Assembly: GCA_947589305.1 (NCBI GenBank)
Contig: CANQAP010000002.1
Span: forward strand, 242,458 to 306,457
Length of the DNA: 64,000 nt
DNA from: an uncultured Lachnospiraceae bacterium
GTDB lineage: Bacteria; Bacillota; Clostridia; Lachnospirales; Lachnospiraceae
Direction of reading: 5' to 3'
The notes under the pieces were generated by a model that was given only the letters and a program-made list of their open reading frames with translations, was not told the origin of the DNA and searched no databases. Below are positions 53,518 through 62,575 of this stretch, piece after piece (position 1 is the stretch's first letter; each line of letters opens with the position of its first letter). Position numbers and translations under genes: made by a program.

Positions 53518-55211
53518 AACGAAAATTTGGATTACAAATGAAATTTGCACTGCTTTTTTTCGGCGTCATGACATTGATTACCGTTTCGGTCCTGTATTTT
53601 ACAGGTCGGATGAATGAAATGATAATCGATGAAAAGTATCATAACTATGCGGTCAGCATTGCAAGATTGGCTGCCAGTATGGTCACTGCCGAAGAGATTG
53701 AACGATATAAAACCGAGCGTCTTCAGGATCAGGCGTATGAGCGGACTTTGCAGGAATTACAACGCATCCAAAGACAGACGGATATCCAATATCTCTATAT
53801 TATCGCACCTCTTTCCGATACGGAGGGAATGTATATCTTTGATGCCCTATATGAGGAAACGGAAGGGGAAAGCGGAGACGTCATCCATAGACTTGGGGAT
53901 ATCGTTTCGTTAGATGAGAACTACGAGGAAGCAAAATGGGTGGTAGAAAACGGAAAAATGAGCCGGCAGTTTGAGTATGAAGATGAAATAGAGGATGGTA
54001 ATGTTGAAATTGCATCGGCGTATGCCCCGATTTTGACAGAAGATGGAATCTGTGTTGCATTTGTCGGTGTCGATATCGATATCGAAATACTAAAAGAAGG
54101 GGTATTGGAAGCAAGAAACTATATGATGGGAACGATGCTGTTTTTAATGGCAGGTTTTTTTATCTTATTGGTCTTGGTCGTTCGAATCTCAGTCTTAACA
54201 CCGATCCGCCGGTTAAAACACTATGCCGAAAACATGATGGACGGCGTTTACGGAAAAGAACTTCCGGTGCGGGGACATGATGAACTCAGTGAGATTACGG
54301 ACGTTTTTAACCGCATGTCAAAAAGTATTCAGGGGCATATGGATGAGATCAAGGTGATCAATCGCGCTTATCAAAACTATGTACCATCGGAGCTGTTATC
54401 CGTTTTAGGAAAAGACAGCATAACGCAGATGGAGCTTGGCAGCCAGACGGACGAGCTGGCTACGATACTGGCTGTGAAGTGGATGGGAGAAAAAAAGGGA
54501 GCGGTACGCGCAGACAGTCGTTCGATCTTAGCTTCTATGAATCTCTGGCTGCAAAATACGATTCCGAAGATCATGGAATACGGGGGCTTTGTGAAAGATT
54601 TTCAGGATACGGAAATGCTTGCGGTCTATACGAACGAGACGGAAAATGCGGTACTGTCGGCGATCAGTATCATACAAAATCTGGCAGGACAACAAGGGCA
54701 GACCGGGAAATCTGAGGAAATCAGTATTGGTATCACACATGGTACAGTGTTGTTTGGAGTGGTAGGATATGAAACGCGTATGGCGGCGGTGGCTATCTCG
54801 GCTCACACTTCAATGGCGCGCTATCTACAGAAACTTGCGCCGCATTACGGATCTAAATTGTTGATCACTGCATCTGCGGCAATGCAGATCACGGATTTTT
54901 TTAAGACCTATCATGTCCGTTTTATCGGGATGATAGAAAACAAATATACCCATATGGTAGAAAAGATATATGATATCTTCGACGGAGATTCGATAGAGCA
55001 AAGGGAAGGAAAGCAACGGACCAAAGAAAAATTTGAAACGGGAGTAGAGCTTTTTTGCATGCGGAAGTTTCGGGAAAGCAGACAATCGTTTGTCGCTGTA
55101 TTAAAAAACGTTCGAAATGATGCGGCGGCAAAACGATATCTGAAGATCTGTAATCAATATTATCAGTGCGAACATCCGGAATCCGTACCGGTTTTTATGT
55201 ATGAAAGATAG
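53514..55211 (+). CDS. membrane sensor with HAMP and degenerate adenylate/guanylate cyclase domain
   Basis: A 565-residue protein with the layout of a signalling receptor. A membrane helix (about 8-30), an extracytoplasmic sensor of about 175 residues resembling CACHE, a second helix (about 206-230), HAMP (TPIRRLKHYAENMMDG), a class III cyclase-like domain (about 295-475) and a C-terminal helical tail follow in order. The cyclase domain seems inactive: the first metal Asp is lost (LATILAVKWMGE), as are the usual residues after GVVG (YETRMAAVAISAH), while FQDTEMLAVY persists. It may therefore bind but not cyclise nucleotides. ATGA overlap with the upstream gene ties it to the injection-system operon. 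Confidence 0.75.
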   Translation: MKRKFGLQMKFALLFFGVMTLITVSVLYFTGRMNEMIIDEKYHNYAVSIARLAASMVTAEEIERYKTERLQDQAYERTLQELQRIQRQTDIQYLYIIAPLSDTEGMYIFDALYEETEGESGDVIHRLGDIVSLDENYEEAKWVVENGKMSRQFEYEDEIEDGNVEIASAYAPILTEDGICVAFVGVDIDIEILKEGVLEARNYMMGTMLFLMAGFFILLVLVVRISVLTPIRRLKHYAENMMDGVYGKELPVRGHDELSEITDVFNRMSKSIQGHMDEIKVINRAYQNYVPSELLSVLGKDSITQMELGSQTDELATILAVKWMGEKKGAVRADSRSILASMNLWLQNTIPKIMEYGGFVKDFQDTEMLAVYTNETENAVLSAISIIQNLAGQQGQTGKSEEISIGITHGTVLFGVVGYETRMAAVAISAHTSMARYLQKLAPHYGSKLLITASAAMQITDFFKTYHVRFIGMIENKYTHMVEKIYDIFDGDSIEQREGKQRTKEKFETGVELFCMRKFRESRQSFVAVLKNVRNDAAAKRYLKICNQYYQCEHPESVPVFMYER

Positions 55212-55243
55212 ACGGTAGACGCATATAGAAATCAGGAGGAAAC

Positions 55244-55672
55244 ATGAAGGGACAGGAGAAGGAGTTTTTAGGAACGGGATGGAAATTCCCGGTGACGGTT
55301 GATCAATCGACCGGAAGGATTCAGTTATCTTACGAAGAGGATAATATACGCGAATCCATTTATATCATTTTGATGACAAAGCCGGGAGAACGCATGATGC
55401 AGCCGGAATTTGGGTGCAGGATCCATGAGTATCTGTTTCAGCGGGCGGATCATTCGGTCTTGGTTCAAATCGAACAGACGGTTCGGGATTCATTGCTGCG
55501 CTGGGAACCCAGAATTCGGGATATTCAGGTAAAGGCAAACGCTCATACGGGCAGCGATCAAGTAACGGTACAGATCTCTTACCGTGTCCGTTCCACGAAC
55601 AATCCATATAATCTGGTCTTTCCGTTTTTTATGAACGAGGGCTTTGGAGGATATTCACGCTCCAACAGGTGA
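55244..55672 (+). CDS. gp25-like baseplate wedge protein (Afp9-like)
   Basis: A 142-residue member of the GPW/gp25 family, which nucleates sheath assembly at the baseplate. Marks: FLGTGWKFPVTVD, ESIYIILMTKPGERMMQPEFGCRIH-type core (EFGCRIHEYLF; the glutamate before Phe is the conserved EPR-like site) and LRWEPRIRDIQVKA. AGGAGGAAAC precedes the ATG. In most loci this gene sits next to the hub; here it comes late, after the membrane genes. Confidence 0.92.
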   Translation: MKGQEKEFLGTGWKFPVTVDQSTGRIQLSYEEDNIRESIYIILMTKPGERMMQPEFGCRIHEYLFQRADHSVLVQIEQTVRDSLLRWEPRIRDIQVKANAHTGSDQVTVQISYRVRSTNNPYNLVFPFFMNEGFGGYSRSNR

Positions 55673-55693
55673 TATAGGACACAGGAGGCATCA

Positions 55694-56470
55694 ATGGAAT
55701 TAGAAACATTGTTAATGAAATATGGAAATTCGGAAACGTCTTCCTCTTGCACGATCACTACAGGCATTGTAAAGGCAAACTGGAATGAAGATGCAAAAGG
55801 GATGGTGCTGGTCGAGACCAATATGGGAGAGAATGGTAAAACCGATACGGGATGGATACCGGTTTTACAGCCATATTGCGGAAACGGATATGGACAATAC
55901 TTTCTGCCGGAAATCGGCACGCAGGTGGTCTTAGGATATCTGGGAGGCGAAGTCAACGCCCCGATTGTGCTGGGATGTTTATGGAATCCGGTCGATTTGC
56001 TGCCACAGGAAACGGCGAAGGAAGACAATTCTATAAAAAGGATCCAGACAAAGGGGAATAACCGCATAGAGTGGAATGATTCCGATGGAAAAGAGCAGAT
56101 TGGCATATATACCAAAGGCGGCATTGCCATCTGTCTTCAGGATGAGGAAAAAACCATATCGATGCAAAACGCAGACGGAAAGACATATATACGGTTACAT
56201 ATGGAATCGGGAGAGATTGAGATCGCAGCGGATAAAAAACTGAGCGTTTCGATCGCCGGAAAAGAAATGATCACGCTGGACGGTTCCGCAGGAAAAATAA
56301 CTGCGGCTGCCAATTCCATCCAGATCAAAGGAGACCAGAGCCTGCAGATAAAAACGCAGAATGCAAAAATGGAAGGCAGTATGCTGGAATTAAAGGCGCA
56401 AAGCTCCGCAAAAGTAAATGCGGGCGGTATTTTGGAACTAAAGGGTTCAATCACAAAAATCAATGGATAA
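55694..56470 (+). CDS. gp5-like spike protein (baseplate V, VgrG C-terminal-like)
   Basis: A 258-residue spike. Residues about 18-110 form the OB-fold domain (GIVKANWNEDAKGMVLVE, then GWIPVLQPYCGNGYGQYFLP, then GTQVVLGYLGGEVNAPIVLG). After about residue 150 comes a triple-stranded beta-helix-like region of short repeats (GEIEIAADKKLSVSIAGKEM, TAAANSIQIKGDQSLQIK) ending in LELKGSITKING. It trimerises under the hub. A separate gp5-like gene, not fused to the gp27-like hub, is like phages and unlike VgrG. ACAGGAGGCATCA precedes the ATG. Confidence 0.9.
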   Translation: MELETLLMKYGNSETSSSCTITTGIVKANWNEDAKGMVLVETNMGENGKTDTGWIPVLQPYCGNGYGQYFLPEIGTQVVLGYLGGEVNAPIVLGCLWNPVDLLPQETAKEDNSIKRIQTKGNNRIEWNDSDGKEQIGIYTKGGIAICLQDEEKTISMQNADGKTYIRLHMESGEIEIAADKKLSVSIAGKEMITLDGSAGKITAAANSIQIKGDQSLQIKTQNAKMEGSMLELKAQSSAKVNAGGILELKGSITKING

Positions 56471-56484
56471 GAAAGGAGATAGAA

Positions 56485-56871
56485 ATGGGACTGGCAGTAT
56501 GTGGAGGTATGATGTGTATGTGTAGTTTTGGTGCAGTACCGTCGCCGCTGATGATCACGCCGGAAAAGCGGGTGGTGTCCGGAATGCCGCTTGCCACGAT
56601 CATGGATGCGGTACCGATGAAAAATATTCTGCCGTTTGGCATGTGTTCTTCTTTGGCAAATCCGCAGGTGGCGTCCGCTACCGCAGCTGCGCTGGGAGTC
56701 TTGACACCGATGCCGTGCATCCCGATGATTACCGGCACTTGGGCAGCGGGAAGCCCGACGGTGCTGATCGGCAATCAGCCGGCATTGAATCATACCAGTC
56801 GATTACTTTGCAGTTGGGGCGGCATGATTCAGATTCAACCGTCCGGAACAAACACGATACAGATTCCGTGA
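56485..56871 (+). CDS. PAAR-like spike tip protein (DUF4280-like)
   Basis: A 128-residue, glycine-, methionine- and proline-rich protein of the PAAR-like group that sharpens the spike. The first half, VCGGMMCMCSFGAVPS, and the second, CIPMITGTWAAGSPTVLIGNQPAL, fit the DUF4280/PAAR pattern with metal-ligating Cys/His positions (ALNHTSRLLCSWGG). There is no C-terminal extension, so no toxin domain is fused. It is the last gene of the locus; GAAAGGAGATAGAA precedes the ATG. The pheS promoter begins 26 bases after its stop and no terminator is visible between. Confidence 0.88.
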   Translation: MGLAVCGGMMCMCSFGAVPSPLMITPEKRVVSGMPLATIMDAVPMKNILPFGMCSSLANPQVASATAAALGVLTPMPCIPMITGTWAAGSPTVLIGNQPALNHTSRLLCSWGGMIQIQPSGTNTIQIP

Positions 56872-56896
56872 CGGTTCGTGGTGGAAAAAAGACTAC

Positions 56897-56925
56897 TTGA
56901 CAGACGGCGGTTTCGAGGCTATTAT
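56897..56925 (+). promoter_or_regulatory. promoter of pheST
   Basis: A perfect TTGACA (56897-56902), a 17-base spacer and TATTAT (56920-56925). It places the transcript start near 56932, just before the T-box leader. Confidence 0.85.
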
Positions 56926-56931
56926 AAATGC

Positions 56932-57210
56932 AGTGCGTAAGCGTTTTTGAAAGAGAAAACGGCAAAGAAGGTGCAGGAAGGAATACGGATTCCCTGACAG
57001 AGAGAAGGAGTCATCGGCTGGAAGCTGCTTTCAGAAGGAACGGATTCTTAGTTTCACACCGGAGCCTTCTGCCTGAATCACAGTAGGGCGGAACGTTTGA
57101 TGGCGTTACACATCATGAGAGTGTCTGTATATGCTGATAGTTTGTATACAGAAAATAGGGTGGTATCGCGACGACAGCTCGTCCCTTGGTGGGATGGGCG
57201 TTTTTGTTTT
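56932..57210 (+). promoter_or_regulatory. T-box leader (tRNA-Phe sensing) of pheST
   Basis: Structured leader RNA that reads uncharged tRNA. The T-box core AGGGTGGTATCGCGA is at 57157-57171. An AGTAGGGCGGAACG block near 57083-57096 closes the Stem I/III region. A TTC phenylalanine codon at 57053-57055 lies directly before the closing strand ACCGGAGCC of Stem I and is the likely specifier. A terminator follows the core. This gap (56872-57238) holds no gene. When tRNA-Phe is uncharged, the antiterminator should form and let pheS be transcribed. Confidence 0.92.
57177..57210 (+). terminator. regulatory terminator of the T-box leader
   Basis: GCTCGTCCC (57177-57185) pairs with GGGATGGGC (57191-57199), with two G-U pairs, followed by GTTTTTGTTTT. 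It competes with the antiterminator formed by the T-box core. Confidence 0.85.
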
Positions 57211-57238
57211 AAATCATGTTGAGCAGGAGGAACGTAAT

Positions 57239-58258
57239 ATGAAAGAAAAGCTACAGGCAATTCGTGACGAAGCGATCTCTAAATTGGAAGCGGCAAAGGA
57301 TTTGGAATCCCTAAATGAGATCAAGGTTGCGATCTTGGGAAAAAAAGGCGATCTGACTCAGGTGTTGAAGGGTATGAAAGACGTGGCGCCGGAAGACCGG
57401 CCGAAAGTCGGGCAGTTAGTCAATGATACAAGGACTGCCATTGAAGAAAAGATGGAGACGGTCCGCAAAGACATCCTAAAGAAAATCCGGGAAGAAAAAA
57501 TGAAAGCCGAAGTGATCGACGTCACCCTGCCGGGAACAAGAAAGATGAAAGGACACCGGCATCCGAATCAGATTGCATTGGAAGATCTGGAGAGGGTATT
57601 TATCGGCATGGGATATGAAATTGTGGAAGGTCCGGAAGTAGAATACGACCATTATAATTTTGAACTGTTAAATATTCCGGCGAATCATCCGGCAAAGGAC
57701 GAACAGGATACGTTTTACATCACGAAGGATATTTTGCTCCGTACCCAGACATCACCGGTTCAGGCGCGGGTCATGGAAACCGGGAAGATGCCAATCCGCA
57801 TCATCGCACCGGGACGGGTGTTCCGTTCCGATGAAGTCGATGCGACGCATTCGCCGTCTTTCCATCAGGTAGAGGGTTTGGTAGTCGATAAGAATATCAC
57901 ATTTGCGGATCTGAAAGGAACGCTGGAACAGTTTGCCCGTGAATTTTTTGGACCGGATACCAAGATCAAACTGCGTCCGCATCATTTTCCGTTTACGGAA
58001 CCAAGTGCCGAAGTAGATGTCAGTTGTTTTAAGTGCGGAGGCAAGGGATGCCGCATGTGCAAAGGAAGCGGATGGATTGAGATTTTAGGATGCGGGATGG
58101 TTCATCCGAAAGTCCTGAAAGATTGCGGAATCGATCCCGAGGAATATTCCGGTTTTGCATTTGGAATCGGTTTGGAGCGGGTGGCGCTTCTCAAATATGA
58201 GATTGACGATATGCGGTTGTTATATGAGAACGATATGCGGTTCCTGAATCAGTTTTAG
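57239..58258 (+). CDS. pheS: phenylalanyl-tRNA synthetase alpha subunit
   Basis: Catalytic subunit of the (alpha-beta)2 enzyme that charges tRNA-Phe; 339 residues. An N-terminal coiled coil (about 1-80) is followed by class II motifs: motif 1 around GHRHPNQIALEDLERVF, motif 2 FRSDEVDATHSPSFHQVEGL and motif 3 GFAFGIGLERVALLKY. The ATG at 57239 follows CAGGAGGAACGTAAT; upstream in-frame codons belong to the T-box leader. pheT follows after 15 bases. Confidence 0.97.
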   Translation: MKEKLQAIRDEAISKLEAAKDLESLNEIKVAILGKKGDLTQVLKGMKDVAPEDRPKVGQLVNDTRTAIEEKMETVRKDILKKIREEKMKAEVIDVTLPGTRKMKGHRHPNQIALEDLERVFIGMGYEIVEGPEVEYDHYNFELLNIPANHPAKDEQDTFYITKDILLRTQTSPVQARVMETGKMPIRIIAPGRVFRSDEVDATHSPSFHQVEGLVVDKNITFADLKGTLEQFAREFFGPDTKIKLRPHHFPFTEPSAEVDVSCFKCGGKGCRMCKGSGWIEILGCGMVHPKVLKDCGIDPEEYSGFAFGIGLERVALLKYEIDDMRLLYENDMRFLNQF

Positions 58259-58273
58259 AAAGGAGAGACAACA

Positions 58274-60703
58274 ATGAATACACCGATTTCTTGGATAAAG
58301 GCATATGTACCGGATCTAAACGTCGAGGTGGAGGATTTTGTGGATGCCATGACGTTGTCCGGTTCCCATGTGGAAAGCTATGAAAAAAAGGATAAAAATC
58401 TGGAAAAGATCGTAGTCGGACAAATCGTATCGATCACAAAACATCCGGATGCTGATAAACTGATCATCTGTCAGGTGGATATCGGAGAAGAACAACCGTT
58501 GCAGATCGTGACCGGGGCGCCGAATCTGCGCGAGGGAGACCTTGTACCGACCGTACTGGACGGCGGAAAAGTGGCGGGCGGACATGACGGAAGTCCGTTG
58601 CCGGAAAACGGGATTAAGATCAAAAAAGGAAAACTGCGTGGCGTAGAATCGTTTGGTATGATGTGTTCCATTGAGGAATTGGGTTCTACGCGGGATTTGT
58701 ATCCGGAAGCTCCGGAGGACGGCGTATATGTCTTTCCGAAGGCGGCGAACGTCAAGCCGGGCGATGATGCGGTCGAAGCCTTGGGACTGCATGATGCGGT
58801 AGTAGAATATGAGATCACTTCGAATCGTGTGGATTGTTTCAGCATGATTGGCATGGCACGGGAAGCGGCGGCAACATATGGTCTGCCGTTTTATCCGCCG
58901 AAGGTTCCAAGTGTTCGGGTGGGCGGAGATGTCGAACAATATGTCTCGGTAGAAGTAGAGGCGACGGACTTATGTCCGCGGTATTGTGCCAGAGTAGTCA
59001 AGAACCTAAAAATCGGACCTTCTCCGAAATGGATGCGGGAACGGTTGGCGGCACAGGGAATCCGTTCGATCAATAATCTGGTAGACATCACGAACTATGT
59101 CATGGAAGAATATGGACAGCCTATGCACGCATTTGATCTGGATACGATCGCGGACCATAAGATCATAGTAAAACGGGCAAAAGACGGAGACCGTTTCATC
59201 ACATTGGACGGACAGGAACGGAAGTTGGATTCCGGCGTGTTGATGATATGTGACGGCGAAAAAGAGATAGGAATTGCCGGTATTATGGGAGGAGAAAATT
59301 CCATGGTCACGGATTCCATATCGACCTTGCTGTTTGAGGCGGCTTGCTTTGACGGTACCAATATCCGTTTGGCGTCAAAGCGGATCGGACTGCGTACGGA
59401 TGCTTCATCGAAGTTTGAAAAAGGCTTGGATCCGAATCTGGCGATGGAAGCGATCAATCGCGCCTGCCAGTTGGTAGAAGAATTAGGATGCGGGGAAGTC
59501 GTGGACGGCGTGATCGATATCTATCCAAATCCGGTACATCCGTGGGAACTTCCGTTTGAACCGGAAAAAATGAATCGTCTGCTGGGCATGGAAATTCCGA
59601 AAGAACGGATGCTGGAATATCTGGGACGTTTGGGACTGACCTATCACGAAGATACCAATCAACTGACGATACCGACATATCGTCAGGACTTACACTGCAT
59701 GGCGGATTTGGCAGAAGAAGTGGCACGACTGTATGGATATGATAAGTTACCGTCTACCCTGCCGTGCGGAGAGGCGACTGTCGGAAAGAAGCAATTCCAT
59801 ATGATCGTGGAAGACGTGGCGCGGGAAGTGTGTGAAAACAACGGATTTTCCGGAGGCATGACTTATTCGTTTGAAAGTCCAAAAGTATATGATAAATTGT
59901 TGATTCCGGAAGATTCAACGCTGCGGAAAGCGATCGTGATCGCAAATCCGTTAGGAGAGGACTTTTCAATCATGCGGACGATTTCATTAAATGGTATGCT
60001 GACATCGCTGGCAACGAATTATAACCGCAGGAATAAAGATGCACGTTTATATGAAATCGGCAATATTTATCTGCCGAAAGCCCTTCCGTTGACTGAATTG
60101 CCGGAAGAACGAAAAATACTGACGCTTGGAATGTATGGAGAGGGAGATTTCTTTACCATGAAGGGAGTGCTGGAAGAACTGTTTGAAAAACTGGGACTCT
60201 TCCGTACATTTACCTATGATCCGGAGGGAAGATATCCGTTTTTGCATACGGGTCGGCAGGCAGCAATTAAAAACGGAGAAGATGTGATCGGTTATATCGG
60301 ACAGATACATCCGGAAGTAACAGACAATTATGATATGAAGGGGGAAGTGTATGTGGCAGTGGTCGATCTGCCGAAACTGACCGCATTAGCGACTTTTGAC
60401 CGTAAGTATGAGGGCATCGCAAAATTCCCTGCCAGCACCAGAGATCTCAGTCTGATCATGGATCGGAGCATCTTTGTAGGAGAAATAGAAACGATTATTA
60501 AACAGCGCGGCGGAAAGCTGCTGGAGAATTATTCCCTGTTTGACGTATATGAAGGGGAACAGATTGAAAAAGGCAAAAAATCAGTGGCTTATACCATGAC
60601 ATTCCGCGCAAAAGACCGGAATCTGGAAGCCAATGAAGTCAATGCCGCTGTAGAAAAGATCATAGATGGCTTGAAGCAGCTTGGCGTTGAATTAAGAGGC
60701 TGA
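58274..60703 (+). CDS. pheT: phenylalanyl-tRNA synthetase beta subunit
   Basis: Large subunit, 809 residues, carrying tRNA-binding and editing parts. An N-terminal EMAP-like OB fold (about 40-150, [18 protein letters not shown]) comes first. Then come B3/B4 editing domain residues ([20 protein letters not shown]), B5 and the catalytic-like core. A C-terminal ferredoxin-like anticodon-binding domain ([15 protein letters not shown], then [18 protein letters not shown]) ends the protein. GAAAGGAGAGACAACA precedes the ATG. It is followed by queA after only 4 bases. Confidence 0.97.
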   Translation: MNTPISWIKAYVPDLNVEVEDFVDAMTLSGSHVESYEKKDKNLEKIVVGQIVSITKHPDADKLIICQVDIGEEQPLQIVTGAPNLREGDLVPTVLDGGKVAGGHDGSPLPENGIKIKKGKLRGVESFGMMCSIEELGSTRDLYPEAPEDGVYVFPKAANVKPGDDAVEALGLHDAVVEYEITSNRVDCFSMIGMAREAAATYGLPFYPPKVPSVRVGGDVEQYVSVEVEATDLCPRYCARVVKNLKIGPSPKWMRERLAAQGIRSINNLVDITNYVMEEYGQPMHAFDLDTIADHKIIVKRAKDGDRFITLDGQERKLDSGVLMICDGEKEIGIAGIMGGENSMVTDSISTLLFEAACFDGTNIRLASKRIGLRTDASSKFEKGLDPNLAMEAINRACQLVEELGCGEVVDGVIDIYPNPVHPWELPFEPEKMNRLLGMEIPKERMLEYLGRLGLTYHEDTNQLTIPTYRQDLHCMADLAEEVARLYGYDKLPSTLPCGEATVGKKQFHMIVEDVAREVCENNGFSGGMTYSFESPKVYDKLLIPEDSTLRKAIVIANPLGEDFSIMRTISLNGMLTSLATNYNRRNKDARLYEIGNIYLPKALPLTELPEERKILTLGMYGEGDFFTMKGVLEELFEKLGLFRTFTYDPEGRYPFLHTGRQAAIKNGEDVIGYIGQIHPEVTDNYDMKGEVYVAVVDLPKLTALATFDRKYEGIAKFPASTRDLSLIMDRSIFVGEIETIIKQRGGKLLENYSLFDVYEGEQIEKGKKSVAYTMTFRAKDRNLEANEVNAAVEKIIDGLKQLGVELRG

Positions 60704-60707
60704 TCGT

Positions 60708-61736
60708 ATGAAAGTAAGTGATTTTAATTACGAACTACCGGAAGAACTGATCGCACAGGATCCCTTGGATCAACGGGATAATTCCAGACTGATGGTTCTG
60801 CACCGCAAGACGGGCGAGATCGAGCATCGGCATTTTTATGATCTGATCGACTATCTGAACCCGGAAGATTGTCTGGTGGTCAATAATACCAAAGTCATTC
60901 CGGCACGTCTGATGGGCGTGAAGGAGGAAACCGGTGCTTCGATCGAGATTCTGCTATTAAAACGAAAAGAAGAAAAAATATGGGAGACGCTGGTAAAACC
61001 CGGAAAAAAAGCACGTATCGGAGCAAGAATTGTCTTTGGCGACGGTTTGCTGACCGGTGAAGTGATAGATATCGTGGAAGAGGGCAACCGTCTGATCCGG
61101 TTTGAATATGAAGGCATTTTTGAAGAGATACTGGATCGCTTGGGCGAAATGCCCCTACCCCCATATATCACACATCAAATGGAGGATAAGAATCGGTATC
61201 AGACAGTTTATGCAAAATATGACGGCTCTGCTGCGGCACCGACCGCCGGTTTGCATTTCACAGAGGAATTATTGCAGCGGATCAGAAAAAAAGGAATCCG
61301 GATCGCAGAGATCACCTTGCATGTAGGGTTGGGAACCTTTCGACCGGTGAAGGTAGAAGATGTTCAAAATCATCATATGCACACAGAATACTATCAGATC
61401 AGTGCGGAAGCCGCCGCGATCATTAATGCGACCAAAGCAAACGGCGGGCGTGTGATCTCGGTCGGTACGACCAGTACGCGAACGATCGAGTCGGTAGCGG
61501 ATGAAACAGGACATGTGACGGCAGGCAGCGGCTGGACAGATATTTTTATCTATCCGGGTTACCGTTTTCGGACGATCGATGCTTTGATCACAAATTTTCA
61601 TTTGCCGGAATCGACATTGATCATGTTAGTATCGGCATTGGCGGATCGGGAAACGGTTTTAGCGGCATATCAGACTGCGGTGAACGAGCGGTATCGGTTC
61701 TTTAGTTTTGGCGATGCGATGATGATCGTAGATTAA
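60708..61736 (+). CDS. queA: S-adenosylmethionine:tRNA ribosyltransferase-isomerase
   Basis: Makes epoxyqueuosine in tRNA by transferring the ribosyl part of SAM to preQ1-modified tRNA; 342 residues. Family marks: [20 protein letters not shown] at the start, [34 protein letters not shown], and the C-terminal [16 protein letters not shown]. It adjoins pheT with 4 bases between, so it may be co-transcribed with pheST under T-box control. It acts downstream of the queDE-folE-queC operon at 24.7-27.2 kb. tgt, queF and queG/queH are not in the window. Confidence 0.96.
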   Translation: MKVSDFNYELPEELIAQDPLDQRDNSRLMVLHRKTGEIEHRHFYDLIDYLNPEDCLVVNNTKVIPARLMGVKEETGASIEILLLKRKEEKIWETLVKPGKKARIGARIVFGDGLLTGEVIDIVEEGNRLIRFEYEGIFEEILDRLGEMPLPPYITHQMEDKNRYQTVYAKYDGSAAAPTAGLHFTEELLQRIRKKGIRIAEITLHVGLGTFRPVKVEDVQNHHMHTEYYQISAEAAAIINATKANGGRVISVGTTSTRTIESVADETGHVTAGSGWTDIFIYPGYRFRTIDALITNFHLPESTLIMLVSALADRETVLAAYQTAVNERYRFFSFGDAMMIVD

Positions 61737-61869
61737 AGATAGGTTCAAAATTAATATAATAAAACTTGGCAGCACGAGTCGAAAGAATACGAACGCTTCC
61801 GATGGGATTCGATATGAAATCAAGGTACAATAAGAGTACGGAAGCTAAGAGTGAAGGAGCTGAAAAAGG

Positions 61870-62067
61870 ATGATTCGTTATGCCATGACCGTTTCGAACA
61901 GTACCGAGGAAAAAGACGATCAATTAACCAGTTATGGAATTTGTGCGATGAATGAAAAAGGTGAGGAATTGTTATCGGTTCCCAATATCAGTACCCGCAA
62001 AGAAGATGTCGCCTATTTAGTAGAGCGTTTTAATCAGGTTCGGGTTCGTCGGGAATCCTTTTTATAA
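61870..62067 (+). CDS. small conserved hypothetical protein (DUF6514-like)
   Basis: A 65-residue protein: MIRYAMTVSNSTEE, a short strand SYGICAMNEKGEELLSV and a C-terminal helix (DVAYLVERFNQVRVR) shaped like a small Firmicutes family of unknown function. GAAGGAGCTGAAAAAGG precedes the ATG. The 133-base gap before it holds a TATAAT (61755-61760) without a clear -35 box. Confidence 0.6.
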   Translation: MIRYAMTVSNSTEEKDDQLTSYGICAMNEKGEELLSVPNISTRKEDVAYLVERFNQVRVRRESFL

Positions 62068-62151
62068 AATAGGTGGTATATACAATGTATTTTAAGATGG
62101 TATGACGTACCATCGATAGACGATACGGAAGCAAAAGAAAAGGACTGTAGC

Positions 62152-62367
62152 ATGTTTCGAAAAAAGAAACCACAACTGGATTATGACAGAACAAAAAAAA
62201 GACCTGTCATACGCAGCAGTATCTGCACCGGGGAGCAGGTGGCAGGTTTTAAGGATGTATCAACCGGTAAGTTTGAAGATATCATGTTGATCACAAATGA
62301 AAAAGACTTAAAACAATTTCTGAAGTTATATGGGATTCAGGAATCGGAGATTTCAAAGGAATGGTAA
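62152..62367 (+). CDS. small conserved hypothetical protein
   Basis: A 71-residue basic protein, MFRKKKPQLDYDRTKKRPV then IRSSICTGEQVAGFKDVSTG and MLITNEKDLKQFLKLYGI. The pattern recalls small proteins annotated in Lachnospiraceae as hypothetical (sometimes as aspartate dehydrogenase by error). AAAAGGACTGTAGC precedes the ATG. A terminator directly follows its stop. Function unknown. Confidence 0.65.
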   Translation: MFRKKKPQLDYDRTKKRPVIRSSICTGEQVAGFKDVSTGKFEDIMLITNEKDLKQFLKLYGIQESEISKEW

Positions 62368-62420
62368 ACAGGCGGTTCGCTGACTGATTCAAGACAGTTG
62401 GCGGACCGCCTGTAGTTTTA
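62368..62420 (+). terminator. terminator with long stem
   Basis: A stem of about 13 bp (acaggcggttcgc at 62368-62380 with its partner at 62401-62413, one mismatch), extended by partial pairing of TGACTG with CAGTTG, then AGTTTTA. It closes the unit of the two small genes. Confidence 0.8.
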
Positions 62421-62575
62421 TGTTCTCCGCAAAATATTTACTATATTATACTGGCATATTTTATACTCTTTGTGGAAGAGAAAATAACAGGGCATTACTG
62501 ATATTTAGAATCACTAAGCAGAAAATGTCAGGAAAAGCAAGGCTTCACAAGAAAAGACAGGAGGAACAAGCGGAA

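Noticed and set aside
36477..56871. A remnant prophage or R-type tailocin
   Set aside because: No lysis, capsid, portal, terminase or integrase genes are present, while an AAA+ ATPase, a DUF4255 cap and a LysM baseplate protein of eCIS type are.
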